This document shows, piece after piece, positions 43,892 through 54,385 of a stretch of DNA of 64,000 nt. Under the pieces are notes generated by a model, which saw nothing but the letters and a program-made list of their open reading frames with translations, was not told the origin of the DNA and made no database searches. The translations under genes were made by a program, and so were the position numbers. Every line of letters starts with the position of its first letter. The first letter of the stretch is position 1. The DNA is from Candidatus Epulonipiscium sp. (GTDB taxonomy: Bacteria; Bacillota_A; Clostridia; Lachnospirales; Cellulosilyticaceae): assembly GCA_012841565.1 (NCBI GenBank), contig DUUM01000137.1:1-64000 (forward strand). The letters run 5' to 3'.

Positions 43892-44626
43892 CTAATATTC
43901 AACATTACACATGGTTAATCCACAGGCTGGCACTGTTTTTCCAGCTTTTTGACGGTTTTTTGACACTATAATTTGGCTAATTTCACTTGGCTCAACCTTG
44001 CCTATGCCAACTTGTATTAAAGTTCCTACCATAATCCTAACCATATTATATAAAAACCCATTACCACATACCTCAAAGGTAACAATCTGATCATTTTGGG
44101 TTACCTTTGCATAATGAATTGTTCTAGTTGTAGTCCTTGTGGTATTTCTAGATGCACAAAATGCTAAAAAATCATGGGTCCCCACAAAATATTGTGCCCC
44201 TTTGTTCATTGCTTCCACATTGAGTGGAATATGTACAAAGTCAGCATAATGACGCATTTGAGGGATCGGATAATCTGCATTCATAATTTGGTATTTATAG
44301 GTTTTGCTTTTTGCCGAGTACTGAGCATGAAATTTATCTGGTACCTTTTCAGCACTTATAACAACAATATCTTGTGGCAAAATATTATTTAATACTAAAG
44401 GTACCCTTTCCATTGGAATATTAGTGTTTACCATCAAGGTAGCACACTGCCCAAGGGCATGTACGCCTGCATCTGTTCTTCCTGCGCCTTGAATTTTTAC
44501 TTCTTGCTTAAATAACTGTTTGCAAGCCTTTTCTAATTCTTCCTGAACGCTTACCACATCATCTTGTCTTTGCCATCCATAATAGCGCGTGCCATCATAG
44601 GAGACAATTAGTTTTATTTTTTGCAT
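43892..44626 (-). CDS. truA: tRNA pseudouridine(38-40) synthase TruA
   Basis: The 244-residue enzyme has the family motifs: LIVSYDGTRYYGWQRQ, GAGRTDAGVHALGQ with the catalytic Asp, and GNGFLYNMVRIMVGTLIQVG. It makes pseudouridine in the anticodon arm of many tRNAs. It is 14 bp downstream of ecfT, the usual Firmicutes arrangement ecfA1-ecfA2-ecfT-truA behind rplQ. Confidence 0.98.
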   Translation of the reverse strand: MQKIKLIVSYDGTRYYGWQRQDDVVSVQEELEKACKQLFKQEVKIQGAGRTDAGVHALGQCATLMVNTNIPMERVPLVLNNILPQDIVVISAEKVPDKFHAQYSAKSKTYKYQIMNADYPIPQMRHYADFVHIPLNVEAMNKGAQYFVGTHDFLAFCASRNTTRTTTRTIHYAKVTQNDQIVTFEVCGNGFLYNMVRIMVGTLIQVGIGKVEPSEISQIIVSKNRQKAGKTVPACGLTMCNVEY

Positions 44627-44640
44627 TTGTATTCCTCGTT

Positions 44641-45432
44641 CTATAATAACTTAGCAACTATCATTAAGATACACATGATTATTCCCGCTACATAATCTTT
44701 TCCTTCTAACATAAGTTGCTTCATTCGTGTACGATTTTCTCCGCCACGGTAACACCGGGCTTCCATTGCCATAGCGAGCTCATCAGCCCTTCTAAAGGCT
44801 GATATGAATAAGGGTACTAATATAGGAATCAAAGCCTTAGCACGCTTAATTAGGCCACCACTTTCAAAGTCAGCCCCTCTGGCCATCTGGGCTTTCATAA
44901 TCTTATCTGTTTCTTCTAGCAATATTGGAATAAATCGAAGTGAAATACTCATCATCATTGCTATCTCATGTGCTGGCACACCTATTTTTGAAAAAGGCTT
45001 AAGCAATGACTCGATACCATCTGTAAGCTCTATGGGTGAGGTTGTAAGGGTTAATAACGACGATCCTACAATAAGCAGGACCAGCCTTGCCACCATCTTA
45101 ATGGCTAATTCAAGACCTTCAAGTGTTACTTTAATCCATCCAAATTCATATAATATGGTATCTCCTGGGGCCATAAATACATTTAAAACAACTGTAAATA
45201 AAATGATTATAAATATCGCTCTAAGTCCCTTCAAGATAAACTTTAAGGGTATCTTGGATATCTTTGTAATAAGATATACAAATAAAGCTATAAACACGTA
45301 ACCAATATAATTCTCTACCATAAAAAGCGAAATAATATAGGCAAAGGTAGATAATATTTTAGCCCTGGGGTCTAATTTATGGATAGGAGAATTGGTTGGG
45401 TAGTATTGTCCAATAGTAATATCTCTAATCAT
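44641..45432 (-). CDS. ecfT: ECF transporter transmembrane protein EcfT
   Basis: This 263-residue membrane protein has about five helices and two Ala-Arg-Gly-type coupling motifs: MAQMARGADFESGG is readable as KAQMARGADF, and AMEARCYRGG follows. These bind the two ATPase subunits. ECF modules take up vitamins and metals with exchangeable S subunits. No S-component gene is adjacent, so this is a group II module shared by S components encoded elsewhere. It overlaps ecfA2 by 4 bases. Confidence 0.96.
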   Translation of the reverse strand: MIRDITIGQYYPTNSPIHKLDPRAKILSTFAYIISLFMVENYIGYVFIALFVYLITKISKIPLKFILKGLRAIFIIILFTVVLNVFMAPGDTILYEFGWIKVTLEGLELAIKMVARLVLLIVGSSLLTLTTSPIELTDGIESLLKPFSKIGVPAHEIAMMMSISLRFIPILLEETDKIMKAQMARGADFESGGLIKRAKALIPILVPLFISAFRRADELAMAMEARCYRGGENRTRMKQLMLEGKDYVAGIIMCILMIVAKLL

Positions 45433-46292
45433 TTTTTATGCCCTCCTTGCTTTAAGTATGCTGCAATAATATCTGCCGCTTCCTCTACTGTAAGAATATC
45501 TGCTTTTATATTCATACCTTTTTGGATTATAGCCTGCATAATATACCTAATTTGTGGCGCTGCAAGTCCCATAGCCTCTAATTCCTCAATATGATTAAAA
45601 ACTTCTCGTGGCTTACCATCTAATGCAATACCACCCTTTTCCATTACGACTAATCGATCTACATAGCGGGCTACATCCTCCATACTATGTGATACTAAAA
45701 TAACCGTAATGCCTAAAGTCTTATGCATCTGGCTAATCTGATCTAAAATTTCTTCTCTGCCTCTAGGATCAAGACCTGCTGTTGGTTCATCTAAAACTAG
45801 TATATCTGGTCTCATGGCTAGTACACCCGCAATGGCTACTCTTCTTTTCTGCCCACCTGAGAGCTCAAATGGGGATTTCTCATACATTTCTTCTCCAATA
45901 TTCACCATTGATAGTGCTGAAATGACTCTTTCTTTGATTTCATCTTCTGATAGACCCATGTTCTTAGGGCCAAAGGCCACATCCTTATAGATTGTCATTT
46001 CAAATAGCTGATATTCTGGATATTGGAATACAAGTCCTACTTGTTCTCTTATCTCTTTAAGTTTTACTTCCTTACTGTGTATATCTTTTTCATTAATACA
46101 TATAGTCCCACTGGTTGGTTTCATAAGTCCATTTAAGTGTTGTATTAATGTACTTTTACCTGAACCTGTATGTCCTATAAGTCCTACAAACTGGCCTTTC
46201 GGAATATGAAGGGTTACATTCGATAGGGCTTCTTTTTCAAAAGGACTTTCGGGATTATATATATGTGTTACATTTTCAAGTTTAATTGCCAT
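45429..46292 (-). CDS. ecfA2: ECF transporter ATP-binding protein EcfA2
   Basis: This 287-residue ATPase has Walker [11 protein letters not shown]-loop [20 protein letters not shown], signature [15 protein letters not shown] and Walker [17 protein letters not shown]-loop [11 protein letters not shown] follows. The YPE..LF reading is typical of EcfA2 (EcfA'). It overlaps ecfA1 by 25 bases and ecfT by 4, so all three are translationally coupled. Confidence 0.96.
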   Translation of the reverse strand: MAIKLENVTHIYNPESPFEKEALSNVTLHIPKGQFVGLIGHTGSGKSTLIQHLNGLMKPTSGTICINEKDIHSKEVKLKEIREQVGLVFQYPEYQLFEMTIYKDVAFGPKNMGLSEDEIKERVISALSMVNIGEEMYEKSPFELSGGQKRRVAIAGVLAMRPDILVLDEPTAGLDPRGREEILDQISQMHKTLGITVILVSHSMEDVARYVDRLVVMEKGGIALDGKPREVFNHIEELEAMGLAAPQIRYIMQAIIQKGMNIKADILTVEEAADIIAAYLKQGGHKK

Positions 46293-47131
46293 ATAGCATC
46301 CACCACCTCTTCTACAGACAGTATCTCTGTGCTAATATCAATCCCTCTTTTTTGTAGTTCATAGGCAAGTGTAGTCGTATCTGGTGCACTTAGTCCCAGT
46401 TCTCTAAGTTCTCCAACCTGAGCAAAAATTTCTCTAGGTGTGCCTTCCATTACAATGTTGCCTTCTTCCATTACAATAACCCGATCGGCATGTATTGCTT
46501 CTTGCATGTAATGCGTAATATGAATAATAGTTATATCTTCTTCTTTATTAAGTTTGTGAATCGTCTTTAAGACTTCTTTCCGGCCAACTGGGTCCAACAT
46601 GGCCGTTGGTTCATCAAAAACAATACATTCCGGTTTCATGGCAAGTACCCCTGCAATAGCTACCCTTTGTTTCTGTCCTCCCGATAAATAATTAGGGGAA
46701 TGGTTTTTGTAGGCTGTCATTTCCACTGCTTCTAGGGCTTTATCAACTCTATCCCTTATCTCTTGTGGAGGAACGCCTAAGTTTTCTGGCCCAAATGCTA
46801 TATCTTCATCTACTATAGTTGCAACAATTTGATTATCTGGATTTTGAAATACCATGCCTGCTATCTGCCTAATATCCCATATTCTATTGGAATCTTTTGT
46901 ATCAATCCCTTTGATTAATAGAATTCCTTCCATAGGCGTAAGAATTGCATTTAAATGTTTTGCAAAGGTTGATTTTCCAGATCCGTTATGTCCTACTATA
47001 ACCACAAATTCTCCCTTTTTAATATCAAGGCTAAGGTTATCTAAGGCAGTGAATGACTCTTCTATTTCTCCCTGTTCATTATGTTTATGATACTTAAATG
47101 TTAAATCTTTTGCTTGTACCATTTGATCCAT
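46268..47131 (-). CDS. ecfA1: ECF transporter ATP-binding protein EcfA1
   Basis: This 287-residue ATPase has Walker [10 protein letters not shown] and Q-loop [20 protein letters not shown], where the NPDNQ reading marks EcfA1. Signature [15 protein letters not shown] and Walker [14 protein letters not shown] follow. AGGTGAT is placed before the ATG. It is the first gene of the ECF-truA part, 139 bp after rplQ, and a modest terminator lies in between. Confidence 0.96.
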   Translation of the reverse strand: MDQMVQAKDLTFKYHKHNEQGEIEESFTALDNLSLDIKKGEFVVIVGHNGSGKSTFAKHLNAILTPMEGILLIKGIDTKDSNRIWDIRQIAGMVFQNPDNQIVATIVDEDIAFGPENLGVPPQEIRDRVDKALEAVEMTAYKNHSPNYLSGGQKQRVAIAGVLAMKPECIVFDEPTAMLDPVGRKEVLKTIHKLNKEEDITIIHITHYMQEAIHADRVIVMEEGNIVMEGTPREIFAQVGELRELGLSAPDTTTLAYELQKRGIDISTEILSVEEVVDAIWQLNLKM

Positions 47132-47239
47132 TTTATCACCTGTTTCTCTTATATATTAATAAGTAAATTAAAACCCCTATAACACATTGTTTTAACTTAC
47201 ATATTGATACATCTTTTACATATAAATAGATACAAATAA

Positions 47240-47264
47240 GGGATTAAGACTACATCTTAATCCC
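47240..47264 (-). terminator. Hairpin after rplQ, weak terminator
   Basis: Stem GGGATTAAGA with TCTTAATCCC (10 bp) has a 5-nt loop. On the minus strand TTATTTG follows, with no long T-run. It may allow partial read-through into ecfA1. Confidence 0.6.
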
Positions 47265-47270
47265 TCAGTA

Positions 47271-47798
47271 TTAAACTAACTCAATAATTACTTCTTCTGC
47301 TGCATCACCTTTACGTGGTCCGATTTTGATGATTCTTGTGTAACCACCATTACGATCTACATATTTAGGAGCAATTTCATCAAATAACTTTGCAGTTAAG
47401 TCAACACGTTTTGCTTGTCTTTTCTTTGTAGGAGATACTTCAGTTACTGGGTAAAGTACTTTAAGCATCTTTCTTCTTGCATTAAGTCTAGATGAATGAT
47501 CTTTTTTGATTGTTTTTTCGATTTCTTCATAAACAGTCACTTTTTTGCCATCTATCTCTTCTTTAACACGTTTGCCATTGGCATCCTTTTTTGGGCTTTT
47601 TGCTGTAATTGTAACTTCATCATAATTGTCTTTTTCTCTTACAGCCATAGCAATTAATGTTTCAGCCATTTTTCGGATTTCTTTAGCTCTTGTATCAGTT
47701 GTTGTGATTTTACCATGGTAAATTAAGCTTGTTACCTGGTTTCTTAGTAACGCCATACGTTGGTCTGTAGGACGTCCAAGTTTTCTATGTCCAGCCAT
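47271..47798 (-). CDS. rplQ: 50S ribosomal protein L17, long form
   Basis: The product has 175 residues against about 115-125 in most bacteria. The start [19 protein letters not shown] and the end [20 protein letters not shown] are normal. Between them (about 58-110) sits an insertion of about 50 residues rich in K, D and E ([20 protein letters not shown]). I recall such insertions in Lachnospirales L17 proteins. It closes the alpha operon after rpoA. Confidence 0.97.
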   Translation of the reverse strand: MAGHRKLGRPTDQRMALLRNQVTSLIYHGKITTTDTRAKEIRKMAETLIAMAVREKDNYDEVTITAKSPKKDANGKRVKEEIDGKKVTVYEEIEKTIKKDHSSRLNARRKMLKVLYPVTEVSPTKKRQAKRVDLTAKLFDEIAPKYVDRNGGYTRIIKIGPRKGDAAEEVIIELV

Positions 47799-47822
47799 TC
47801 CTCAACCTCCTTCACGTAATTC

Positions 47823-48782
47823 CTAATCTTCGTTCGGTTTTAACTTTAATTCCAGTTCCGTTAACTTAGCTAGTACTTCCTCTAAGGATTTCTTACCTAA
47901 ATTACGTACCTTCATCATTTCATCTTCAGTACGGTTCGTTAGCTCTTCAACAGTATTTATACCTGCACGTTTTAAGCAATTATAAGAACGAACTGATAAG
48001 TCTAGTTCTTCAATGCTCATTTCAAGTACTTTCTCCTTGGTATCTTCTTCTTTCGTTACCATGATTTCAGCATGACGTGCATTCTCAGATAAATCTATAA
48101 ATAGATTTAAATGTTCATTAAGTACTTTTGCTCCAAGGCTTACAGCCTCATCAGGCTTAACAGTCCCATTTGTCCATACTTCTAAGGTTAGTTTATCATA
48201 GTCAGTTACTTGCCCTACACGTGTATCTTCTAACATGAAGTTTACGCGTGTTACCGGAGTATAACTAGCATCCACTAAAATTACTCCTATTGGCATTTCT
48301 TCTTTATTAGGATCGCTTGTTCCAGCATATCCCCTACCCTTAGTAATGGTCATTTCAATATATAATCTAGAATCAGAACCACCGTTTAATGTTGCAATAT
48401 ACATTTCCGGATTGATAATCTCAATGTCTGAGCTACATTTTATATCTGCTCCAGTAATAACACCTTCACCATTAGCTTCAATATAAGCTATTTTAGGCTC
48501 AGGATCATCACTGTTGTCTAGGATTGCAAGTCCTTTTAAATTAAGAATCAATTCCATAATATCTTCTTTAAGTCCTGGAACTGTACTGAACTCATGTAAA
48601 ACACCATCAATCTTTACACTGCTTATTGCTGCACCAGGTAAAGATGATAGTAAAATACGTCTTAAACTATTTCCTAAAGTTATTCCGTAACCTCTTTCTA
48701 GAGGTTCTACTACGAAGCAACCATATTTCCCATCTTGGGATAGTTCCTTAATTTCAATACTAGGCTTTTCAAATTCAAACAC
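47823..48782 (-). CDS. rpoA: RNA polymerase subunit alpha
   Basis: The 319-residue product starts at GTG 48782, with AAAGGAGG correctly spaced. The N-terminal domain carries [20 protein letters not shown] and the dimer region. The C-terminal domain (about 250-319) includes [20 protein letters not shown] and [16 protein letters not shown] [15 protein letters not shown], which contact promoters and activators. Standard alpha-operon position between rpsD and rplQ. Confidence 0.98.
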   Translation of the reverse strand: MFEFEKPSIEIKELSQDGKYGCFVVEPLERGYGITLGNSLRRILLSSLPGAAISSVKIDGVLHEFSTVPGLKEDIMELILNLKGLAILDNSDDPEPKIAYIEANGEGVITGADIKCSSDIEIINPEMYIATLNGGSDSRLYIEMTITKGRGYAGTSDPNKEEMPIGVILVDASYTPVTRVNFMLEDTRVGQVTDYDKLTLEVWTNGTVKPDEAVSLGAKVLNEHLNLFIDLSENARHAEIMVTKEEDTKEKVLEMSIEELDLSVRSYNCLKRAGINTVEELTNRTEDEMMKVRNLGKKSLEEVLAKLTELELKLKPNED

Positions 48783-48833
48783 TCGATAAACCCTCCTTTA
48801 TTTTTAAAATTAATGTATGAGGGTGACAAATTA

Positions 48834-49460
48834 TTATTTAGAGTATAACTCTACAATTAATGTCTCTTGAACTTGTGTATCAATTTGTTCCCTGCTTGGA
48901 ATATCTGTTACTGTCCCTGTTAAGTTTTCAAGGTTTGCATCAATCCACTCAGGTACAATTCTTGAAGCAGTTACTTCTGCAACTTGTTTAAAACGCTCAT
49001 AAGATTGTGCGCTTTCTTTAATTGCAATAACATCTCCAACTTTCACTTGGTAAGAAGGAATATTTACTTTCTTTCCATTAACAGTGATTAAGTTGTGACG
49101 TACAACTTGCCTAGCTTCTGTACGTGAACGACCAAGTCCAATACGGTATACAACGTTATCAAGACGAAGTTCAAGAACTCGTAATAAGTTTTCACCCGTA
49201 ATGCCTTTTTGACGATCAGCCATATCAAAGTAAGATCTAAATTGTTTTTCTAAGATACCATAGATTCTTTTAGCTTTTTGTTTTTCACGAAGCTGTAATC
49301 CGTACTCAGATTGTTTCTTTCTACTTTGACCGTGTTGCCCTGGTGCGTATGCTCTTCTTTCTATAGCACATGCAGGGGTGAAACATCTTTCACCTTTTAA
49401 AAATAATTTTTCACCTTCACGTCGACATTGTCTACATTTAGGTCCTATATATCTTGCCAT
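48834..49460 (-). CDS. rpsD: 30S ribosomal protein S4
   Basis: The 208-residue product keeps the N-terminal zinc-type Cys set ([18 protein letters not shown], then C31), showing the C+ form. The S4 RNA-binding domain [20 protein letters not shown] follows. S4 nucleates 30S assembly and is a repressor of the alpha operon in some bacteria. It is located between rpsK and rpoA, the order typical for Firmicutes. Confidence 0.98.
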   Translation of the reverse strand: MARYIGPKCRQCRREGEKLFLKGERCFTPACAIERRAYAPGQHGQSRKKQSEYGLQLREKQKAKRIYGILEKQFRSYFDMADRQKGITGENLLRVLELRLDNVVYRIGLGRSRTEARQVVRHNLITVNGKKVNIPSYQVKVGDVIAIKESAQSYERFKQVAEVTASRIVPEWIDANLENLTGTVTDIPSREQIDTQVQETLIVELYSK

Positions 49461-49474
49461 TCCTTACACCTCCA

Positions 49475-49882
49475 TTACACTCTTCTACGTTTCGGTGGAC
49501 GACATCCGTTATGTGGTACAGGAGTTACGTCTTTTATCAATGTTACTTCAAGACCTGCTGCTTGAAGTGCACGGATAGCTGCTTCTCTTCCTGATCCTGG
49601 TCCTTTTACCATTACTTCTACAGACTTAAGGCCATGTTCCATTGCTGCTTTAGCCGCTACTTCAGCTGCCATTTGCGCTGCATATGGAGTGGATTTTCTT
49701 GATCCTCTAAACCCTAACTCACCAGCACTTGCCCATGAAAGTGCATTTCCATTGGTGTCAGTTAATGTTACAAGTGTATTGTTAAATGTGGATTGAATAT
49801 GAGCAATTCCACGATCTATATTCTTTTTAACGCGGCGACGGGATCCGCCTTTTTTGCCTGCTCCCTTTTTAGGTGCTGCCAT
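49475..49882 (-). CDS. rpsK: 30S ribosomal protein S11
   Basis: The 135-residue product has the conserved [38 protein letters not shown] and [20 protein letters not shown] blocks, and ends in the basic [10 protein letters not shown] tail. Fourteen bp separate it from rpsD and 21 bp from rpsM. Confidence 0.98.
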   Translation of the reverse strand: MAAPKKGAGKKGGSRRRVKKNIDRGIAHIQSTFNNTLVTLTDTNGNALSWASAGELGFRGSRKSTPYAAQMAAEVAAKAAMEHGLKSVEVMVKGPGSGREAAIRALQAAGLEVTLIKDVTPVPHNGCRPPKRRRV

Positions 49883-49903
49883 GTGCTTTAACCTCCTTTA
49901 AAA

Positions 49904-50272
49904 CTATTTTTTCTTATTAGCTACTGTACGTTTTGGTCCCTTACATGTTCTTGCATTTGTCTTAGTTTTTTGTCCTCTTACTGGTAATCCTCTTCTATGT
50001 CTTATGCCTCTATAGCATCCGATTTCCAATAATCTTTTTAAGTTAAATGCTTTCTCACGACGAAGGTCACCTTCAACAAGTTGTGATTTCTCGATAATTT
50101 CACGAATCTTCACTTCTTGATCATCAGTTAGGTCACTTACTCTTATATCAAAGTCAACCCCTGCGTCTGTAAGAATTCTCCTTGAACTTGGACGGCCTAT
50201 ACCATAAATATAAGTAAGACCAATCTCAATACGTTTATTTCTTGGTAAGTCTACACCAGAAATTCTTGCCAT
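49904..50272 (-). CDS. rpsM: 30S ribosomal protein S13
   Basis: The 122-residue product has [40 protein letters not shown] and the basic C-terminus [11 protein letters not shown] that reaches the decoding region. It starts the alpha-operon part after rpmJ. Confidence 0.98.
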   Translation of the reverse strand: MARISGVDLPRNKRIEIGLTYIYGIGRPSSRRILTDAGVDFDIRVSDLTDDQEVKIREIIEKSQLVEGDLRREKAFNLKRLLEIGCYRGIRHRRGLPVRGQKTKTNARTCKGPKRTVANKKK

Positions 50273-50353
50273 GTGCTTTTACACCTCCTGAATATACTCT
50301 GTACTGCTTTTACTTATCGACTTCTTTAACACTATCATTAATGCTAGAATTTA

Positions 50354-50467
50354 TCAGCCTTGTTTTTGTTTGTGTTTTGGATTTTCGCAGATGACACAAA
50401 CACGGCCTTTTCTTTTGATTACCTTACACTTTTCACAAATCTTTTTAACAGATGGACGTACTTTCAT
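50354..50467 (-). CDS. rpmJ: 50S ribosomal protein L36 (zinc form)
   Basis: This 37-residue ORF begins [15 protein letters not shown]. It carries Cys at 11, 14 and 27 in ICEKCK and [10 protein letters not shown], with a His as the fourth zinc ligand, and ends KQKQG. It is the C+ form of L36, standard between infA and rpsM. An AGGAGAG site precedes the ATG. Confidence 0.97.
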   Translation of the reverse strand: MKVRPSVKKICEKCKVIKRKGRVCVICENPKHKQKQG

Positions 50468-50496
50468 CTTTCTGCTCTCCTCTCATGCTTATCACA

Positions 50497-50715
50497 TTAT
50501 TTAGACCGCCAAACGATTCTACCTTTAGTTAGATCGTATGGTGACAGTTCAACTGTCACTTTATCGCCTGGCAGGACACGGATAAAATTCATTCTAAGTT
50601 TACCAGAAATATGAGCTAAAATTTTATGTCCATTTTCTAGTTCTACCTGGAACATTGCGTTTGGTAATTTCTCAATTACAGTTGCTTCAGCTTCGATTAC
50701 ATCACCTTTAGCCAA
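50497..50715 (-). CDS. infA: Translation initiation factor IF-1
   Basis: The 72-residue OB-fold protein has [40 protein letters not shown] and [18 protein letters not shown], matching IF-1 along its whole length. It blocks the A site during initiation. It directly follows the KOW protein gene (1 bp gap). Confidence 0.98.
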   Translation of the reverse strand: MAKGDVIEAEATVIEKLPNAMFQVELENGHKILAHISGKLRMNFIRVLPGDKVTVELSPYDLTKGRIVWRSK

Positions 50716-50716
50716 G

Positions 50717-51010
50717 TTACAAACCTCCTCGCTTATTGGAAGACGCTTCTAAATATTGCACTACTGCTTTACGCAAGTCAGCATTATTTAGGTTGCCTTC
50801 TTCTTGAATTTTTTCCTTTATTTCTTCACTAACATAGTTCACTTTTTGAACATGTTTTACTTTTTTCTTTTTTGGTTTTTCTATTGTGCGTACTTTACCA
50901 TCAGCCAAGTATAGGTACTCATCTTCTATTCTCATAATGATGAATAACCTTCCTTTATCATGACCACTTTTTGAAAACACGAACTGTCCTATAACATATT
51001 CAGGTACCAT
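50717..51010 (-). CDS. KOW-domain RNA-binding protein (L14e-like)
   Basis: The 97-residue protein starts [20 protein letters not shown], a KOW-type opening, and continues with [20 protein letters not shown] Lys-rich segment ([13 protein letters not shown]) and an acidic, helical tail follow. It fits tightly between map and infA (no gap and 1 bp), a place where many Clostridia keep such a gene. It probably binds rRNA or the ribosome, but its role is not established. Confidence 0.75.
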   Translation of the reverse strand: MVPEYVIGQFVFSKSGHDKGRLFIIMRIEDEYLYLADGKVRTIEKPKKKKVKHVQKVNYVSEEIKEKIQEEGNLNNADLRKAVVQYLEASSNKRGGL

Positions 51011-51781
51011 TTAGTTCACCTCAGTATCCTCTTTTGGTATAGTGAGTATCTCTGGTTCATCATCCGTTATAACGATTGTATTCTCATAGTGTGCAGACGG
51101 CATGCCATCTCTTGTTACAACTGTCCAATCATCACTTAAAACATTAACTTCCCATGTTCCTATATTAACCATAGGTTCAATGGCTAACACCATCCCCTTA
51201 CGTAACTTAGGACCTCTTCCAGGTGTTTTGTAGTTAGGTATTTGTGGCTCTTCATGTAGTTCTCTGCCGATGCCATGACCGACTAAATCTCTAACAATTG
51301 AAAATCCATTACTTTCTACATATTTCTGGATTGCTTGGGATATCTCACTTAAATGATGTCCAACTTTTGCAAACTTTAAACCTTCGTAAAAACTTTGCTT
51401 GGTTACATCTATAAGTTTTTGCATTTCGGGTGATAATTCTCCAATACCATAACTACGAGCTGAGTCCGAGTGATATCCATTAAAGTACACGCCTGCGTCT
51501 ACTGAAAGGATATCTCCTTGTTGCAATTTCCTTGTTGAAGGAATGCCATGGACTACCTCATCATTAATTGATGCACATATAGTCGCTGGGTACCCGCCAT
51601 AATCTTTAAACGAAGGTATTGCTCCTTGGCTAATAATGTAGCTTTCAGCTATATCATCAAGTTCTCTTGTTGTTACCCCTACCCTTATATGTTTAGCGAT
51701 AAGTTCATGAGTTCTTACTAATATTTCTGCTGCCTGCCTCATTTTTTCTATTTCCGCATCAGATTTAATGGAAATCGCCAT
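51011..51781 (-). CDS. map: Methionine aminopeptidase, type I
   Basis: The 256-residue enzyme has the metal-binding residues in place: ILSVDAGVYFNGYHSDSAR (two Asp), GHGIGRELHEEP (His), VLAIEPMVNIG (Glu) and HYENTIVITDDEPEIL (last Glu). It removes the first Met from new proteins. It lies 1 bp from adk and joins the KOW protein gene without a gap, all in the spc operon region. Confidence 0.97.
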   Translation of the reverse strand: MAISIKSDAEIEKMRQAAEILVRTHELIAKHIRVGVTTRELDDIAESYIISQGAIPSFKDYGGYPATICASINDEVVHGIPSTRKLQQGDILSVDAGVYFNGYHSDSARSYGIGELSPEMQKLIDVTKQSFYEGLKFAKVGHHLSEISQAIQKYVESNGFSIVRDLVGHGIGRELHEEPQIPNYKTPGRGPKLRKGMVLAIEPMVNIGTWEVNVLSDDWTVVTRDGMPSAHYENTIVITDDEPEILTIPKEDTEVN

Positions 51782-51782
51782 T

Positions 51783-52430
51783 TTAGTTCACTCCTAATGC
51801 GTCTTTGAGTCTGTGTCTTACTTCTGCTACCTCACCTACACCATCAAGTTCGATGAGTTTTCCTTGCTCCGCAAAATACTTAATAAGAGGTGCTGTTTGA
51901 TTTTGATATATTTCTAATCTTTTTCTTACAGTCTCTTCTTTATCATCTATACGTTGCACAAGTGTGGCCCCACAAAAGTCACAAAGCCCCGTTGTTTTTT
52001 CTATTTTACTAATGTTATGGAAGGAAGCGCCACAGTCTGGGCATACCGTCCTTCCTGCCATACGTTCTATTATGGCATGATTAGGTACTTTCACATCGAT
52101 AACACAGTCTATTTTCCTGCCTAACTCTGCTAGCATTGTATCGAAAGCTTGTGCTTGGGGAATAGTCCTTGGAAATCCATCCATAATCATTCCATCGTTA
52201 CAATCCTCTTGTATAATCCGATCTTTTATTAGTTCTATTACTAATTCATCCGGAACAAGTTGCCCTAGATCCATGTATCCTTTTGCCTTTTTACCAAGTT
52301 CGGTTTGTTTGGCAATATGATCTCTAAATATGTTCCCTGTGGAAATTGTAGGAACATTGTAAATTTGTATTAGTGTTTCAGCTTGCGTGCCCTTACCTGC
52401 GCCTGGAGCCCCTAGTAGAATTATATTCAT
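51783..52430 (-). CDS. adk: Adenylate kinase
   Basis: The 215-residue enzyme has the P-loop GAPGAGKGTQ, the AMP-binding MDGFPRT region and a long LID domain (about 125-162). The LID carries a four-Cys zinc site (CPDCGASF and CDFCGATL), the form usual in Gram-positive bacteria. Located between secY and map, as in most Firmicutes. Confidence 0.98.
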   Translation of the reverse strand: MNIILLGAPGAGKGTQAETLIQIYNVPTISTGNIFRDHIAKQTELGKKAKGYMDLGQLVPDELVIELIKDRIIQEDCNDGMIMDGFPRTIPQAQAFDTMLAELGRKIDCVIDVKVPNHAIIERMAGRTVCPDCGASFHNISKIEKTTGLCDFCGATLVQRIDDKEETVRKRLEIYQNQTAPLIKYFAEQGKLIELDGVGEVAEVRHRLKDALGVN

Positions 52431-52458
52431 CCCGCTACCTCCCCACTCTCATTTCTCT

Positions 52459-53712
52459 TTACAAAAATCCTTTATACGTTCTCATAAGCATCTGTGACTC
52501 TAAAGACTTCACAGTCTCAAGTGCTACTCCTACTACAATCAGTAGTGATGTTCCACCAAAAGTTACTTGCATACCAAAAATCGCTGTAAACACAACCGGT
52601 AATGTCGCTATAATCGCTAAGAAAATAGCACCCATAAGTGTAACGTGGGTTGCAATTTTTGTTAAATGATCAGCTGTTGGTTTCCCTGGTCTTATACCAG
52701 GAACAAATCCACCACTTTTTTTCATATTGCTCGCAACTTCAACTGGGTTGAATGCAATTGTAGAATAAAAGAATGTAAAAAATAGTATTAACAAAATATA
52801 TAAAACTGCACCAAATGGTTCAGTCCATTTCAAGTTACTCAGTATTTTTCCCCACGTGCCACTTGGACTCGCTACAAAAAAGCCTGTGATAATTTCTGGA
52901 AATTGAATCATAGACATTGCAAAAATTACTGGAAGTACGCCTGATAAGTTTACCTTAATCGGAATATGTGTGGATTGACCACCATATACACGTCTTCCTG
53001 TCGTTCTCTTTGCATATTGCACTGGAATTCTTCGTTCTCCTTGAGACATTATAACTACGAAAACAATCATTGCAAGGAATAATAGCAATAATATTACTGT
53101 TGCTATAGGTTGCTTATACGCTATAAGTACGCCAGCCCCTTGGGGAATCCTGGAAACAATATTTATAAATATAATTAATGAGATTCCATTACCTAATCCT
53201 TTTTCAGTGATTTGTTCACCGACCCACATTACAAGCATGGATCCTGCTACAAATGAAACAACTGCTAAGGAGTATCCCCATACACTTGTATCACTTAAGA
53301 CGTTATAATTTCTAAGGGAAAATGTCATTCCCCATGATTGAATTATTGCTAATGCTAGTGTGACATATCTAGTGTATTTATCAATAGTCTTTCTACCATC
53401 TTCGCCATCTTTAGAAAGCTCTTCTAGTTTCGGAATAGCTATTGTAAGAAGTTGCATAATAATAGATGCATTAATGTAAGGTCCTACTCCCATTGCAAAT
53501 AGTGCCATACTCTTAAATGCTCCACCTGACATAGCATCTAATAATCCAAGAACATTATTATCCCCTGACATCAGACCTTCAAGTGCACCTGCATTTACAC
53601 CAGGTACTGGTATATGCGCTCCTAACCTAATTACAGCAAACATCCATAAAGTAAAGATTATTTTCCTTCTTAGTTCTGGAACTCTCCAAGCATTTTTTAG
53701 GGTCTTAAACAC
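52459..53712 (-). CDS. secY: Protein translocase subunit SecY
   Basis: The 417-residue membrane protein has ten helices. It starts MFKTLKNAWRVPELRRKIIF and contains the plug-region text GLLDAMSGGAFKSMALFAMG and the loops GNGISLIIFINIVSRIP and RRTTGRRVYGGQSTHIPIK-like RTTGRRVYGGQSTHIPIKVN. It forms the pore for protein export with SecE/SecG and is next to rplO with no gap. Confidence 0.98.
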   Translation of the reverse strand: MFKTLKNAWRVPELRRKIIFTLWMFAVIRLGAHIPVPGVNAGALEGLMSGDNNVLGLLDAMSGGAFKSMALFAMGVGPYINASIIMQLLTIAIPKLEELSKDGEDGRKTIDKYTRYVTLALAIIQSWGMTFSLRNYNVLSDTSVWGYSLAVVSFVAGSMLVMWVGEQITEKGLGNGISLIIFINIVSRIPQGAGVLIAYKQPIATVILLLLFLAMIVFVVIMSQGERRIPVQYAKRTTGRRVYGGQSTHIPIKVNLSGVLPVIFAMSMIQFPEIITGFFVASPSGTWGKILSNLKWTEPFGAVLYILLILFFTFFYSTIAFNPVEVASNMKKSGGFVPGIRPGKPTADHLTKIATHVTLMGAIFLAIIATLPVVFTAIFGMQVTFGGTSLLIVVGVALETVKSLESQMLMRTYKGFL

Positions 53713-54156
53713 CTACATCACCTCTTCTGCTTTTCCACCTGCAGCTTCGATTTTTTCTTTCGCTGATGCACTAAATGCATTTGCCTGTACTACTAATTTT
53801 TTGGATATTACTCCGTTGCCAAGGATTTTAACACCATCTCTTGGATTTTTGATAATACCCTTTTCGATTAAGGATGCTACTGTTACTGTGCTTCCGTCTT
53901 CGAATCTATCTAACATTGATAGGTTAATTCCTATAATGCGTAAACTGTTTCTATTTGTAAACCCACGTTTTGGTAAACGTCTGTATAAAGGCATTTGTCC
54001 ACCTTCAAAACCTGGCCTTACACCTCCACCTGAACGAGAGTTTTGTCCATCGCGACCTCTACCAGCGAATTTTCCGTTACCAGATCCATGTCCTCTACCT
54101 ACTCTGTATCTAGCTTTTTTGGAGCCTTCTGCTGGGCTTAATTGACTTAGGTTCAT
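53713..54156 (-). CDS. rplO: 50S ribosomal protein L15
   Basis: The 147-residue product has the glycine-rich [39 protein letters not shown] and the helical C-terminal KISKKL-type [20 protein letters not shown]. It joins secY at the next base and lies downstream of rpmD. Confidence 0.98.
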   Translation of the reverse strand: MNLSQLSPAEGSKKARYRVGRGHGSGNGKFAGRGRDGQNSRSGGGVRPGFEGGQMPLYRRLPKRGFTNRNSLRIIGINLSMLDRFEDGSTVTVASLIEKGIIKNPRDGVKILGNGVISKKLVVQANAFSASAKEKIEAAGGKAEEVM

Positions 54157-54186
54157 CTCTTAGGCACCTCCTTTTTAACTTGCTAA

Positions 54187-54372
54187 TTACGCTTCTATTT
54201 CTTCAACTTCTACTAAATGTCTTACATGATTTAACATTCCACGGATCGCTACATTATCGTCATGAGTTTTTACACTATTAAGTTTTTTCAAACCAAGTGC
54301 CTCTATGGTTTTTCTGTGCTTGGGAATTGCCCCGATTGTGGATTTTACAAGTTTAATTTTTAATTTAACCAC
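54187..54372 (-). CDS. rpmD: 50S ribosomal protein L30
   Basis: The 61-residue product begins [20 protein letters not shown] and has [20 protein letters not shown], the full L30 pattern. It lies between rpsE and rplO in standard spc order. Confidence 0.97.
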   Translation of the reverse strand: MVKLKIKLVKSTIGAIPKHRKTIEALGLKKLNSVKTHDDNVAIRGMLNHVRHLVEVEEIEA

Positions 54373-54385
54373 CTGAACATTCCTC

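Noticed and set aside
44804..45301. 165-codon plus-strand ORF
   Set aside because: It is antisense to ecfT, whose family motifs are clear. The composition fits a mirror of a membrane protein.
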